11,706 nucleotides of DNA from an uncultured Clostridia bacterium (GCA_934131055.1 CAKOZB010000041.1:1-11706); one strand, 5' to 3'. Positions 1-5,378 are shown, counted from the stretch's first letter. The notes: a model not told the origin generated them from the sequence alone. Program-made: numbers and translations.

Positions 1-23
1 ATTAAAAGCAAGTATTGCTAGGC

Positions 24-85
24 AAATTTATTCTAATTACCGGAAATGTACTTTGTGTACATTGAGGATAATTAGTAATAAATTT
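24..85. repeat. Long imperfect palindrome downstream of grpE
   Basis: Positions 24-39 pair with 69-85 over 16 base pairs with a single bulged base (T76). Inside that, AATGTAC (45-51) and GTACATT (57-63) form a 7-bp stem around a TTTGT loop. The whole forms one 62-base hairpin. It lies just after the grpE stop on the minus strand. No clean T-run follows it on either strand, so it is not a textbook terminator; it could be an RNA-processing or stabilising structure, or a small dispersed palindromic element. The rest of 1-115 shows no gene. Confidence 0.55.
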
Positions 86-115
86 AACGAAGTAAGACGC
101 CGCTTAGAATTAATT

Positions 116-646
116 TTAGTTAGCAACGACAACCATAGAATGCCTAATAACCTTGTTGCCTATCATGTAGCCTTTTCTATATTCTTGTGCAACTATTTTT
201 TCTCCAAGTTTTTCATCTTGTATCATGCTTACTGCCTCATGTAATTCTGGATCAAAAGGTTGTCCTACTGCCTCTATTTCTTTTACTCCATTTGCTGTAA
301 GCACATCTTTAAATTGTTTTAACACAAGCTCGATTCCTTTTTTGTATTCTTCATCTTTTGTCTCTGCTTCTGTTGCTTTTTCTAAGTTATCAATTACTGG
401 TAATAATGATGATATTATATCCCCTATTATCGAATTGTATAACCCTTCTCTTTCTTTTGCACTTCTTTTCTTTAAATTGTCGAATTCTGCAATAAGCCTT
501 GTGTGTCTATCTTTTACGTCTGTCAATTCATCTTTTAATTTTGATATTTGCTCATTTAATTCTTTTTCTTTATTTTCTGTCTTTTCTTCTTTTTTTACTT
601 CTTGCTTTTCATCTTTTTCTTCTTGTATTTTTTTCTCTTTATCCAT
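116..646 (-). CDS. grpE: GrpE, nucleotide exchange factor of DnaK
   Basis: GrpE releases ADP from the DnaK chaperone in the cytoplasm so that it can rebind ATP and let go of its client. The 176-residue product has a charged, coiled-coil-prone N-terminus (about 1-55), then the conserved dimer helix core with AEFDNLKKRS (53-62) and the C-terminal beta domain containing GQPFDPELHEA (128-138) and the ending KGYMIGNKVIRHSMVVVAN typical of the family. Length is normal. I place the start at the third in-frame ATG (646): the ribosome site AAAGGA runs directly into the two upstream ATGs (655, 652), and 646 has proper spacing. This start overlaps the hrcA stop by 8 bases, so translation is probably coupled. 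It is transcribed from the CIRCE-controlled promoter ahead of hrcA. dnaK would normally follow but is not visible. Confidence 0.96.
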   Translation of the reverse strand: MDKEKKIQEEKDEKQEVKKEEKTENKEKELNEQISKLKDELTDVKDRHTRLIAEFDNLKKRSAKEREGLYNSIIGDIISSLLPVIDNLEKATEAETKDEEYKKGIELVLKQFKDVLTANGVKEIEAVGQPFDPELHEAVSMIQDEKLGEKIVAQEYRKGYMIGNKVIRHSMVVVAN

Positions 647-1712
647 TATCATCATCCTTTCTCTCTTTAGAATTTGGATTGTCTAGTTTTGGTGTTTCAC
701 TATTTTCGCCTAGCTTTTTACTAATATATTTCATTGCTGATATTACTTTTGAATAGTCCATTCTGGTAGGTCCGATTATAGCAATCGTTCCTAAATCTTT
801 TCCATCTTCTTTATGCTTAAATGTTATTATGCTAAAGTCTTTTAGAGCTTCATCCACATTTTCATCACCAATGTAAACATTTATTTCATCTTGATTATCA
901 TCACTATTCAAAACATCTATCATCTGTTTAGTTTTGTCTGTATCTAATATATTTACAAAATTTTTGGCTATATCTAAACTCTTGAATTCTGGCAAATCAA
1001 ACGATTTATTGGCCCCCTCCATATAAATCGGTGCGTCTTCGTTTATTGCTTTATTTAACTGTTCTAACACAGGTTTTACCACATTTAATACACTACTCAT
1101 TTCTGAATGCATGTATTCTTCCATCGGTTTATCTATTTGAGTAAGTGGTTTTCCTTTTAGCTTGTTGTTAAACAAATACGTTATTGTATCAACTTGTTCC
1201 TGTGTTACGTCTTCGTCAAACTTAATTATTGTTTCTTTTATGAGTCCACTCTCTGTTAGAATTATTGCCATTAAAAGCCTGCTACCTAACAATACAAATT
1301 TAACTTCTTCTATATTTTGACTCGCAACTCGTGGTCCTATTCCAACTGATGTGTAATGAGTTATTTCCGATAATGTTGATGTTGCAATTTTGGTTAAATC
1401 TTCTATCTGATTAACTTTAGTTGCAAGTTGTGTCTGTATATATTTTATTTCTTGCATACTAATATCATTATAGTTTAAAAGCTCATCAACATAGTATCTA
1501 TAACCTTGTGCTGACGGAATACGTCCAGCTGATGTATGTGGTTTATCCAGTAAACCAATCTTTTCAAGCTCAGCCATATCGTTTCTTATCGTGGCACTGC
1601 TGTAATCAATTCCATGTTTTTCTACAATAGACTTCGAGCTTACAGGCTCAGCTGTTTCGATATATTCTTCTACAATAGCTTGTAATATTTTTTTCTTTCT
1701 ATTGTCTAGCAT
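639..1712 (-). CDS. hrcA: HrcA, heat-shock repressor binding CIRCE
   Basis: HrcA represses class I heat-shock operons by binding the CIRCE operator, with GroEL helping to keep it active. The 357-residue protein starts with a winged-helix domain (about 1-75): the SSATIRNDMAELEKIGLL helix (38-55) and the family signature HTSAGRIPS-GYRYYVD (59-76) are clear. The rest is the HrcA dimerisation/GAF-like region. The reading frame stays open upstream to 1784, but the start at 1712 is right: it carries an AAGAGGTG ribosome site 6 bases upstream, begins MLDNRKKKIL as in homologues, and the extra upstream codons would run through the CIRCE operator and promoter. It heads the hrcA-grpE operon and represses its own transcription. 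Confidence 0.97.
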   Translation of the reverse strand: MLDNRKKKILQAIVEEYIETAEPVSSKSIVEKHGIDYSSATIRNDMAELEKIGLLDKPHTSAGRIPSAQGYRYYVDELLNYNDISMQEIKYIQTQLATKVNQIEDLTKIATSTLSEITHYTSVGIGPRVASQNIEEVKFVLLGSRLLMAIILTESGLIKETIIKFDEDVTQEQVDTITYLFNNKLKGKPLTQIDKPMEEYMHSEMSSVLNVVKPVLEQLNKAINEDAPIYMEGANKSFDLPEFKSLDIAKNFVNILDTDKTKQMIDVLNSDDNQDEINVYIGDENVDEALKDFSIITFKHKEDGKDLGTIAIIGPTRMDYSKVISAMKYISKKLGENSETPKLDNPNSKERKDDDNG

Positions 1713-1726
1713 TTTTTCACCTCTTT

Positions 1727-1753
1727 TTAGCACTATACTATCTCGAGTGCTAA
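1727..1753 (-). promoter_or_regulatory. CIRCE operator (HrcA binding site)
   Basis: Reading the minus strand, TTAGCACTC, then 9 bases, then TAGTGCTAA. The consensus is TTAGCACTC-N9-GAGTGCTAA, so 17 of 18 arm positions match (the single miss is the first base of the second arm). It lies between the promoter and the hrcA ribosome site, as expected for autoregulation by HrcA. Confidence 0.96.
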
Positions 1754-1762
1754 ACTGTGTAT

Positions 1763-1791
1763 ATAATACATCGTAAGTTAGCAAAAGTCAA
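1763..1791 (-). promoter_or_regulatory. Sigma-A promoter of hrcA-grpE
   Basis: On the minus strand, -35 TTGACT (1786-1791) and -10 TATTAT (1763-1768) are separated by exactly 17 bases. Transcription should start near 1756, directly at the CIRCE operator, so bound HrcA would block initiation. Confidence 0.88.
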
Positions 1792-1829
1792 TAGAGATTG
1801 CTAATTTTATTGTGAAAGTTTTGTGAATT

Positions 1830-1926
1830 TTCGCCCATTAGGGACGGGGGATTTTGGGCGAAATTACTAGACTTTGTTGTACTTTAAGCTAAAATCGCCC
1901 AAAAAAGGGCGTCCCTCTTGGGCGAA
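1830..1926. repeat. Nested inverted-repeat element between hrcA promoter and ychF
   Basis: The 17-base ends 1830-1846 and 1910-1926 are inverted repeats matching at 15 of 17 positions (TTCGCCCA-nn-AGGGACG). A second pair, TTTTGGGCGA (1852-1861) and TCGCCCAAAA (1895-1904), is nested inside and is perfect. The core motif CGCCC/GGGCG occurs four times in alternating orientation. It is much richer in G and C than the flanks. It may be a small palindromic or MITE-like repeat; part of it can serve as the ychF terminator. Confidence 0.6.
1892..1911 (-). terminator. Possible intrinsic terminator of ychF
   Basis: On the minus strand, after the ychF stop, CGCCC-TTTTTT-GGGCG (1911-1896) forms a short G+C-rich hairpin followed by ATTTTA. 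The U-tract is weak. This hairpin competes with the larger nested fold of the element it lies in, so its terminator role is only plausible. Confidence 0.45.
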
Positions 1927-1940
1927 GGACGTCTCTTAAT

Positions 1941-3029
1941 TTATACATTAAATTTAAATAATACTATATCTCCATCTTGCATTACATATTCTTTGCCTTC
2001 TGAACGAACTAAGCCTTTTTCTTTTGCTGCTGTCATTGAGCCTTCTCTCATCAAGTCATCATAAGAAACTATTTCTGCTCTAATGAATCCTCTCTCTATA
2101 TCTGAGTGAATTTTTCCTGCAGCCTGTGGAGCTTTTGTTCCTTTCTTTATTGTCCAAGCTCTTACTTCTGGCTCTCCAGCTGTTAAGAATGACATTAATC
2201 CAAGTAAATCATAGCTTGCTTTTATTACTTTATCTAGTCCAAATTCTTCCAAACCTAGTGCTTCTAGCATTTCTTTTTTATCATCGCCATCTAAGCTTGA
2301 TAATTCTTCTTCTATTTTTACACAAAGCTTTATAACTTCTGCCTTGTCTTGCTTTGCATATTCTTTTACACTGTTTACATTTGCATCATTTTCATCTAAT
2401 AATTGATCTTCTGAAACATTTGCAACATATAAAATTGGCTTCATTGTTAATAAGAATCCATCTTTTACTATTTCTAGTTCTTCATCTGTATATTCCAAGC
2501 TTCTTGCTGGCTTGCCATTTTGTAAAGCATCTCTTACTTTCTTCCATGTGTCAAATTCTAATTGATATTTCTTGTCACCTTTTATTAATTTACTTGCTCT
2601 ATCAATTCTTTTTTCAACAGTCTCTAAATCTGCAAATACAAGTTCTAAATTAATAGTTTCTATATCTCTTACAGGATTAATGCTTCCATCAACATGTATT
2701 ATGTTTGAATCTTCAAAACATCTTACAACTTGGCAAATTGCATCAGTTTCTCTTATATGAGATAAAAATTTATTTCCTAATCCTTCGCCTTTGCTTGCTC
2801 CTTTTACCAAACCTGCTATATCAACAAATTCAATTACAGCATGTGTAACCTTTTGAGGATTGTACATCTTTGCTAGGTTGTCCAATCTTTCATCTGGCAC
2901 TGGAACTACACCAACATTTGGTTCTATTGTACAAAATGGATAGTTTGCACATTCTGCTCCTGCATTTGTTATTGCATTAAATAAAGTACTCTTTCCTACA
3001 TTTGGAAGTCCTACAATTCCTATTTTCAT
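1941..3029 (-). CDS. ychF: YchF/OLA1 family ribosome-associated ATPase
   Basis: YchF is a universally conserved Obg-family P-loop protein that hydrolyses ATP rather than GTP and associates with ribosomes; it is linked to stress responses. The 362-residue length is typical. Visible motifs are G1 GLPNVGKS (7-14), switch II DIAGLVKGASKGEGLG (70-85) with the hydrophobic residue of HAS-NTPases in place of the catalytic glutamine, the altered G4 motif NVSE (204-207) that accounts for ATP preference, a central coiled-coil insertion (about 125-200), and a C-terminal TGS domain (about 279-361). The frame is open upstream to 3128, but those codons run through the promoter; MKIGIVG at 3029 with an AAAGG ribosome site is the family start. 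It appears monocistronic and is host core DNA, marking the chromosome side of the prophage junction. Confidence 0.97.
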   Translation of the reverse strand: MKIGIVGLPNVGKSTLFNAITNAGAECANYPFCTIEPNVGVVPVPDERLDNLAKMYNPQKVTHAVIEFVDIAGLVKGASKGEGLGNKFLSHIRETDAICQVVRCFEDSNIIHVDGSINPVRDIETINLELVFADLETVEKRIDRASKLIKGDKKYQLEFDTWKKVRDALQNGKPARSLEYTDEELEIVKDGFLLTMKPILYVANVSEDQLLDENDANVNSVKEYAKQDKAEVIKLCVKIEEELSSLDGDDKKEMLEALGLEEFGLDKVIKASYDLLGLMSFLTAGEPEVRAWTIKKGTKAPQAAGKIHSDIERGFIRAEIVSYDDLMREGSMTAAKEKGLVRSEGKEYVMQDGDIVLFKFNV

Positions 3030-3065
3030 TATATCTTCGACCTTTCTTTTTCTTATAGCTATTAT

Positions 3066-3094
3066 AATATAACACAAATTATTACTTTTGGCAA
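3066..3094 (-). promoter_or_regulatory. Sigma-A promoter of ychF
   Basis: Minus strand: -35 TTGCCA (3089-3094) and -10 TATATT (3066-3071) with a 17-base spacer. The predicted start is about 30 bases upstream of the ychF ATG. Confidence 0.75.
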
Positions 3095-3107
3095 TTAATT
3101 TATTTAA

Positions 3108-3124
3108 GGTTCCATACCGGAACC
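3108..3124 (-). terminator. Hairpin after the first amidase gene, weak terminator
   Basis: GGTTCC-GGTAT-GGAACC on the minus strand gives a 6-bp stem (8 with G-T pairs) followed by TTAAATAAATTAATT. It lies between the amidase stop (3156) and the ychF promoter. The downstream tract is T-rich but interrupted, so termination would be inefficient. Confidence 0.45.
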
Positions 3125-3155
3125 CCAAATAGAATTTTAAATATATTTTTCACTA

Positions 3156-4004
3156 TTATTTGAATAATTTATTAAACGTATTCTTTCCAACTATTCCGTC
3201 TTGCGATAATCCATTTCTTTTTTGAAATTCTCGTACCGCACTTTCTGTTGCAGGTCCGAATATTCCGTCTGCATTAATGTTAAATAATTTGCAAATAAGC
3301 ATTGACTGAATTAACCAAGTAATGTTTCCTTCGGCACCTCTTCGAACATTTATGCAGGCATTGTAAGTGTTAGTTCCAAATATTCCATCGACTGCTAGTT
3401 TACTTCCAAACTGTTTATTTAATTCTGTTTGTAATCCCTTCACCAATGCCTTCTTCGTCTCGTTTCCATAAATATTATCTACTGAAATATTTAAGCCATA
3501 TTTTTCATTTAAAGAGGTTTGTATTGTAGCTATTTTTCCCTTTTCTTGGCTTGGTTTTGATACTCCTGTTTCATTTGAATTTGCTATTTGATCAAATGGG
3601 AAATTGTCACCCGGGCAATTTGTTGCATTTACATTTTTATGAACTTGTACTGTGTTTATTCCATATTTATTTTTTAAAAAATTTACAAGTTCTCTTCCAG
3701 CCTTAATCTCCTCCTCTTGCATTATTTCTTCCTTATAATCTCCTTCAAAGCAAATTCCCAATGAATCATAATTTGCACCATAGGCATGAGCTCCAACCTT
3801 ATCCTCTGGACGAAGTCTATATATTGTGCCGTCTTTTCTTACCAGAAAGTGATAGCCAGCTCCACTCCAACCATTGTTTAAATGCCATCTGTGAATATCC
3901 TCAGCAGAACACTTTTTGGCCGCAGCATGATGCAAAATTATTCTTTTAGTAGAGCTACGTGTATCCATTTGTTTAAAATTTAAATTTGTATTAATTATAT
4001 TCAT
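3156..4004 (-). CDS. Phage endolysin: N-acetylmuramoyl-L-alanine amidase with two peptidoglycan-binding repeats (copy 1)
   Basis: This enzyme should cut the amide bond between muramic acid and L-alanine in peptidoglycan at the end of phage growth. The 282-residue protein has an Amidase_2/PGRP-type domain (about 1-140) with the expected zinc ligands H25 in IILHHAAA, H122 and C130 (HKNVNATNCPG). Two PG_binding_1-type repeats follow (about 160-220 and 222-282), each with the DGIFG-T/A pattern and ending IVGKNTFNKL. No signal peptide is seen, so it needs a holin. The partner holin gene ends 2 bases upstream. It is about 75 percent (catalytic) to 84 percent (C-terminal) identical by eye to the amidase at 6236-7096. 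One difference is HKN here where copy 2 and most relatives have HRD. The frame is intact, but no tail genes or obvious late promoter accompany it. Confidence 0.9.
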   Translation of the reverse strand: MNIINTNLNFKQMDTRSSTKRIILHHAAAKKCSAEDIHRWHLNNGWSGAGYHFLVRKDGTIYRLRPEDKVGAHAYGANYDSLGICFEGDYKEEIMQEEEIKAGRELVNFLKNKYGINTVQVHKNVNATNCPGDNFPFDQIANSNETGVSKPSQEKGKIATIQTSLNEKYGLNISVDNIYGNETKKALVKGLQTELNKQFGSKLAVDGIFGTNTYNACINVRRGAEGNITWLIQSMLICKLFNINADGIFGPATESAVREFQKRNGLSQDGIVGKNTFNKLFK

Positions 4005-4006
4005 AT

Positions 4007-4207
4007 TTATTTCTTCTCCCTATTGCTAATAGCCTTCTGTCCTAATAGATACGTACTTATTACTCCTTGAACAACGGCTATTACTTGTACTATTTGAATC
4101 GCATATGGTATTGTTATTCCTTCTACAGCATTAATTCCAGTAACTAAAGCACTAATAATTGCCAAAACATTTATCGTATATTTTGCTATTGTCTTAATTT
4201 TTTCCAT
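4007..4207 (-). CDS. Putative phage holin (copy 1)
   Basis: The 66-residue protein has two predicted membrane segments (about 12-29 and 34-57), a lysine-rich N-terminus and a charged end (SNREKK). Size, topology and position directly before the endolysin gene are those of a small holin, which forms membrane lesions that release the amidase to the wall. The ribosome site AGGAGG lies 7 bases before the ATG. The amidase ATG follows 2 bases after the stop, with its ribosome site inside the holin gene. It is about 80 percent identical to the holin at 7099-7302. I find no good promoter in the 220 bases upstream, so its expression is uncertain. Confidence 0.75.
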   Translation of the reverse strand: MEKIKTIAKYTINVLAIISALVTGINAVEGITIPYAIQIVQVIAVVQGVISTYLLGQKAISNREKK

Positions 4208-4311
4208 ATTAAATCCTCCTAATATATTGTATTCGAGAATTTTTTTATTGAGACTATTTATACAAATTTAGACAAAAATTTATTTTTTTCAAAATTTTTA
4301 ATTGGAAATAT

Positions 4312-4340
4312 TTGACTTTTTCTGTAAAATATTGTATAAT
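4312..4340 (+). promoter_or_regulatory. Strong sigma-A promoter for the 69-residue gene
   Basis: TTGACT (4312-4317), 17 bases, TATAAT (4335-4340). Predicted start near 4347, about 85 bases before the gene. It lies in the divergent region 4208-4431, whose remainder is plain AT-rich sequence. Confidence 0.85.
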
Positions 4341-4346
4341 TTTACC

Positions 4347-4431
4347 AGTAACATATTTTAATATGTGTTGCCTTCGTTACATAAGCGTTTCGGAGGCACA
4401 GTCCTCCGAACAATCATAGGAGGAAAAGTAT
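4347..4431 (+). promoter_or_regulatory. Structured 5' leader with alternative pairings that can hide the ribosome site
   Basis: Four segments can pair in two exclusive ways. Segment 1 TGCCTTCG (4369-4376) pairs with segment 2 CGGAGGCA (4391-4398) over 8 bp with one G-T. Segment 2, as TTCGGAGG (4389-4396), also pairs perfectly with segment 3 CCTCCGAA (4403-4410). Segment 3, as TCCTCC (4402-4407), pairs with the ribosome site GGAGGA (4419-4424). So 1:2 plus 3:4 hides the ribosome site, and 2:3 exposes it. An additional small hairpin ACATAT-TTTA-ATATGT precedes them. The pairings are read directly; regulation is inferred. No known riboswitch class is recognised. Confidence 0.5.
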
Positions 4432-4641
4432 ATGATGAAAATGTCGATCAATAGTACCGTAAGAGTCAAACTCACTGGAATTGGTGAAGACCTGCTTCGA
4501 AAATCTCGGAAGCTCCCCAAAAAGGATGCTGACGGTTACGTCAAATTGAGATTTATTGAACTACTCACGATGTTCTCCGAATTTGAATACTTGGGCGAAG
4601 TCAACCAGCCTTTTGCCGGTGACATCATTATTATCGACTAA
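4432..4641 (+). CDS. Small acidic protein of unknown function, likely phage/mobile cargo
   Basis: The 69-residue product begins MMKMSINSTVRVKLT and has no membrane segment, signal peptide or known catalytic motif. From memory, the pattern V-VKLT-G near the start, a D-DGY centre (DADGY), and an ending with Y-G----PF and hydrophobic I-I-D resembles small uncharacterised proteins in gut Firmicute phages; this could not be checked. About half of its codons end in G or C and it uses CGA, CGG and CTC, quite unlike the A/T-ending codons of all neighbours, which points to recent acquisition. It has its own consensus promoter, a structured leader, an AGGAGG site 8 bases before the first ATG, and a strong terminator, so it looks like an independent transcription unit. 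It sits between the first holin and the tRNA-Thr fragments, where lysogenic-conversion genes are often found. The second ATG (4435) is an alternative start. Function unknown. Confidence 0.75.
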   Translation: MMKMSINSTVRVKLTGIGEDLLRKSRKLPKKDADGYVKLRFIELLTMFSEFEYLGEVNQPFAGDIIIID

Positions 4642-4646
4642 TTCAC

Positions 4647-4673
4647 AGTACATTCTCTAATAGAGTCTGTACT
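4647..4673 (+). repeat. Hairpin directly after the 69-residue gene
   Basis: AGTACA (4647-4652) and TGTACT (4668-4673) enclose a second stem CTCT-AAT-AGAG, separated by a 2-by-2 internal loop. It starts 5 bases after the stop codon and is followed by ACAAAAAA, so it is not itself a terminator. It may protect the 3' end of the message. Confidence 0.45.
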
Positions 4674-4676
4674 ACA

Positions 4677-4726
4677 AAAAACATCAACAGAGAGGCTTAA
4701 ATCAAAGTCTCTCTGCTGGTGTTTTA
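4677..4726. terminator. Strong, possibly bidirectional terminator
   Basis: ACATCAACAGAGAG (4681-4694) pairs with CTCTCTGCTGGTGT (4709-4722), 14 positions with one G-T and one mismatch. It is flanked by AAAA on the left and TTTT on the right, so either strand has a U-tract. It ends the 69-residue gene and may also stop minus-strand transcription from the attachment region. Confidence 0.8.
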
Positions 4727-4750
4727 TTCTGGAGCTAACAACGGGAATTG
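4726..4750 (-). repeat. Second, shorter copy of the tRNA-Thr 3' end (25-bp direct repeat)
   Basis: Positions 4726-4750 are identical to 4862-4886 over 25 bases, and the match stops on both sides. On the minus strand it reads CAATTCCCGTTGTTAGCTCC plus AGAAT, that is the 3' strand of the T-stem, the acceptor strand and the CCA end of a tRNA. It is too short to be a gene. It looks like a leftover of an attachment site or of a local duplication. Confidence 0.7.
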
Positions 4751-4818
4751 TCGAGCCGCGTCGGGAAAATTGTCCACTGGACAATTTTCTAATCCTCCTT
4801 TTCAATTCCCGTTTTTTT
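4740..4818 (+). terminator. Branched inverted repeat with T-run
   Basis: Outer arms AACGGGAATTG (4740-4750) and CAATTCCCGTT (4803-4813) are a perfect 11-bp inverted repeat, followed by seven T in a row (4812-4818). Inside is a second perfect 11-bp hairpin, GAAAATTGTCC-ACT-GGACAATTTTC (4765-4789), next to the GC-rich stretch TCGAGCCGCGTCGGG. The left arm is also part of the tRNA-Thr-derived repeat. It could act as a plus-strand terminator or be a small mobile palindrome. Confidence 0.5.
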
Positions 4819-4825
4819 ATAAAAA

Positions 4826-4856
4826 ATACTAGAATTCTCTAAAAATTCTAGTTTTT
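4826..4856 (-). terminator. Terminator downstream of the tRNA-Thr end
   Basis: ACTAGAATT (4828-4836), a 7-base loop, and AATTCTAGT (4844-4852): a perfect 9-bp stem. On the minus strand it is followed by ATTTTTT, on the plus strand by TTTT. Lying 10 bases past the tRNA-Thr 3' end, it is most simply the native tRNA terminator, which indicates that the host side of the junction is to the left. Confidence 0.75.
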
Positions 4857-4865
4857 CATAAATTC

Positions 4866-4912
4866 TGGAGCTAACAACGGGAATTGAACCCGTGACCTCC
4901 ACCTTACCAAGG
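4866..4912 (-). other. Phage attachment site remnant (attR): 3' part of tRNA-Thr(GGU)
   Basis: Minus strand: from CCTTGGTAAGGTGG the sequence matches a tRNA from the anticodon loop onward. TTGGTAA gives anticodon GGU (threonine), then variable loop AGGTC, T-arm ACGGG-TTCAATT-CCCGT, acceptor strand TGTTAGC, discriminator T and encoded CCA. The 5' half is missing: upstream bases make only 2 of 5 anticodon-stem pairs and no D-arm. A 3' tRNA fragment with foreign sequence on its 5' side is the classic attR of a phage integrated into the tRNA 3' end. The prophage therefore lies to the right, and an intact tRNA-Thr should stand at its far end. Confidence 0.8.
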
Positions 4913-4970
4913 AAAAAGTTTCATTTTATAAAGCTAGCCATTATCAATGCTTTTTAGTCTTTTTATTTTA

Positions 4971-4992
4971 TTTTTGACCACTTTTTGACCAC
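4971..4992. repeat. Tandem TTTTTGACCAC repeats beside attR
   Basis: Two exact 11-base copies of TTTTTGACCAC stand back to back, 60 bases inside the prophage from attR. Short direct repeats at this distance are typical arm-type binding sites for tyrosine integrases. The integrase gene itself is not in the window, so this is inference. The remaining sequence 4913-5069 is AT-rich with no gene. Confidence 0.45.
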
Positions 4993-5069
4993 TTTTTTGT
5001 TCTACAATACTTCATTATATTTTTCAATCAACTTTTTTATAAAATACTTAAAATTTATTGAAAATATTA

Positions 5070-5098
5070 TTGACATACGTATTATTACGTGTTATAAT
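5070..5098 (+). promoter_or_regulatory. hicAB promoter with putative HicB operator
   Basis: Perfect consensus: TTGACA (5070-5075), 17 bases, TATAAT (5093-5098). The spacer carries an inverted repeat, ATACGT-ATTATT-ACGTGT (5075-5092; 5 of 6 arm positions match). This is a likely operator for the HicB antitoxin, which represses its own operon in characterised HicAB systems. Confidence 0.85.
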
Positions 5099-5121
5099 AA
5101 TAAATGAAAGGAGGATAGAAC

Positions 5122-5300
5122 ATGTATCCAAAGGAACTTGTGAAGTTGTTAAAGCAAAATGGCTGGCAACAAATTTCACAAAATCGGATCTCATGTAAAA
5201 CTAAAAAAACGGTAATCAAACCGAAATAGTTCCTGTACATAACAAAGATATGAAAAAAGGACTTTTAAATGAGATTCTTAAAAGGACAGGGCTAAAATAA
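5122..5300 (+). pseudogene. hicA: HicA mRNA interferase toxin, inactivated by two frameshifts
   Basis: HicA toxins are small dsRBD-like ribonucleases that cut mRNA. The 5' part reads MYPKELVKLLKQNGWQQISQ, the usual HicA N-terminus, with an AGGAGG site 7 bases upstream. The frame then shifts: a probable extra C at 5185 moves the GSHVKLKK segment, which holds the catalytic histidine, into frame +2. A second shift near the seven-A run (5203-5209) puts the end, NGNQTEIVPVHNKDMKKGLL onward to TGLK, in the third frame, stopping at 5300. As written, translation ends at 5229 after 35 residues, before the catalytic histidine. Total length without the shifts fits a normal HicA of about 60 residues. Promoter and antitoxin are intact, so loss is recent, or the shifts are sequencing errors (only the second is at a homopolymer). 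Confidence 0.85.
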
Positions 5301-5307
5301 TAGCCCT
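5288..5307 (+). repeat. Hairpin over the hicA stop codon
   Basis: AGGGCTA-AAATAA-TAGCCCT is a perfect 7-bp stem whose loop contains the hicA TAA. It is followed only by TCCC, so it is not a full terminator. It could lower or pause transcription between hicA and hicB, which are 78 bases apart. Confidence 0.45.
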
Positions 5308-5378
5308 TCCCTAAATATTAAATATGGATACATAATTTTTCTTCTTTTCAATTTATTTTATTTGGAGGTTTATTTAAG

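Noticed and set aside
1713..1784. Longer HrcA starting at 1784
   Set aside because: The added 24 codons run across the CIRCE operator and the -10 box and lack homology to the family start.
2126..2760. Plus-strand open frames opposite ychF, and similar ones opposite grpE, hrcA, amidases and tail genes
   Set aside because: They are leucine/isoleucine/phenylalanine-rich antisense reflections of AT-rich real genes, without ribosome sites.
3030..3128. Longer YchF starting at 3128
   Set aside because: The extension crosses the ychF promoter; the family starts at MKIGIVG.
4866..4950. Intact tRNA-Thr gene on the minus strand
   Set aside because: GCTAGCT at 4938-4932 would pair with 6 of 7 acceptor positions, but the D-arm is absent, only 2 of 5 anticodon-stem pairs form and the 5' part is too short. 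It is a 3' fragment; the acceptor-like match is probably chance.
4925..5000. Remnant of an integrase C-terminus on the minus strand
   Set aside because: The frame through the GACCAC repeats can be read as a lysine- and valine-rich peptide like some integrase ends, but it is too short and low-complexity to support.
5122..5300. Programmed frameshifting producing full HicA
   Set aside because: Two separate shifts would be needed; the first site (around AATCGG) has no slippery sequence or frameshift signal. Mutation or sequence error is simpler.
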